A stretch of 23,002 nucleotides of DNA, from contig CAJUTJ010000025.1 in the NCBI GenBank assembly GCA_910589655.1, positions 1-23,002 of the forward strand, given 5' to 3'. The DNA comes from an uncultured Acetatifactor sp. GTDB lineage: Bacteria; Bacillota; Clostridia; Lachnospirales; Lachnospiraceae. Below, in pieces: positions 22,997 to 23,002 of the stretch. Under the pieces are notes generated by a model that worked only from the letters and a program-made list of their open reading frames with translations, had not been told where the DNA came from and searched no databases. How positions within the stretch are numbered: position 1 is the stretch's first letter; the number at the start of each line of letters is the position of its first letter. A program made the position numbers and the translations under genes.

Positions 22997-23002
22997 AAAG
23001 GA

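Overview
The window looks like chromosomal DNA of a low-to-medium GC Gram-positive anaerobe of the Clostridia, most likely a Lachnospiraceae-type gut commensal. The grounds are strong AGGAGG-type ribosome binding sites, several lipoproteins with LTAC-type lipoboxes, LytTR/GHKL two-component remnants, ABC half-exporters, and short structured intergenic repeats of the kind common in that family. I saw no rRNA, tRNA, CRISPR array, or intact transposase or integrase. The taxonomic call is inference from gene style, not from a marker gene.

Layout. 1-1454: a textbook MerR-type promoter (19-bp spacer holding a perfect palindrome) leads to a MerR regulator with a GyrI-like effector domain. 1519-2810 (minus): a membrane protein resembling DUF6688, preceded by the frameshifted remnant of another gene. 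2913-4601: a large lipoprotein with three DxDxDG motifs. 4612-6278 (minus): a decaying block with a short, probably truncated membrane protein, the C-terminal fragment of a second one, a composite repeat, a broken LytTR response regulator and a broken GHKL histidine kinase. The kinase's promoter and RBS survive, back to back with a strong plus-strand promoter. 6279-6963: gene-poor, with a possible hydrophobic gene remnant. 6964-9749: a small secreted Cys/His-rich protein, then a solute-binding-type lipoprotein.

9950-10762: a Gly-rich membrane protein separated by a single in-frame TAA from a tandem SHOCT-like ORF. 10919-11940: an N-terminally truncated radical SAM gene bracketed by two copies of one long hairpin. 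12228-13882: an AT-rich two-gene unit (AAA ATPase plus a small TOPRIM-like partner, 4-bp overlap), the best candidate for a little-described, defence-like system. 14032-22772: two tandem, paralogous pairs of ABC half-exporters. The first gene carries a 39-bp in-frame minisatellite between its membrane and ATPase domains. 22836-23002: a second copy of the structured repeat found at 5151-5266.

How the genes work together. Each ABC pair is translationally coupled and should form a heterodimeric exporter. The ATPase/TOPRIM-like pair should act as one complex. The sensor-regulator block at 4612-6278 is probably non-functional. The rest are single-gene units. No substrate for the exporters can be read from the sequence.
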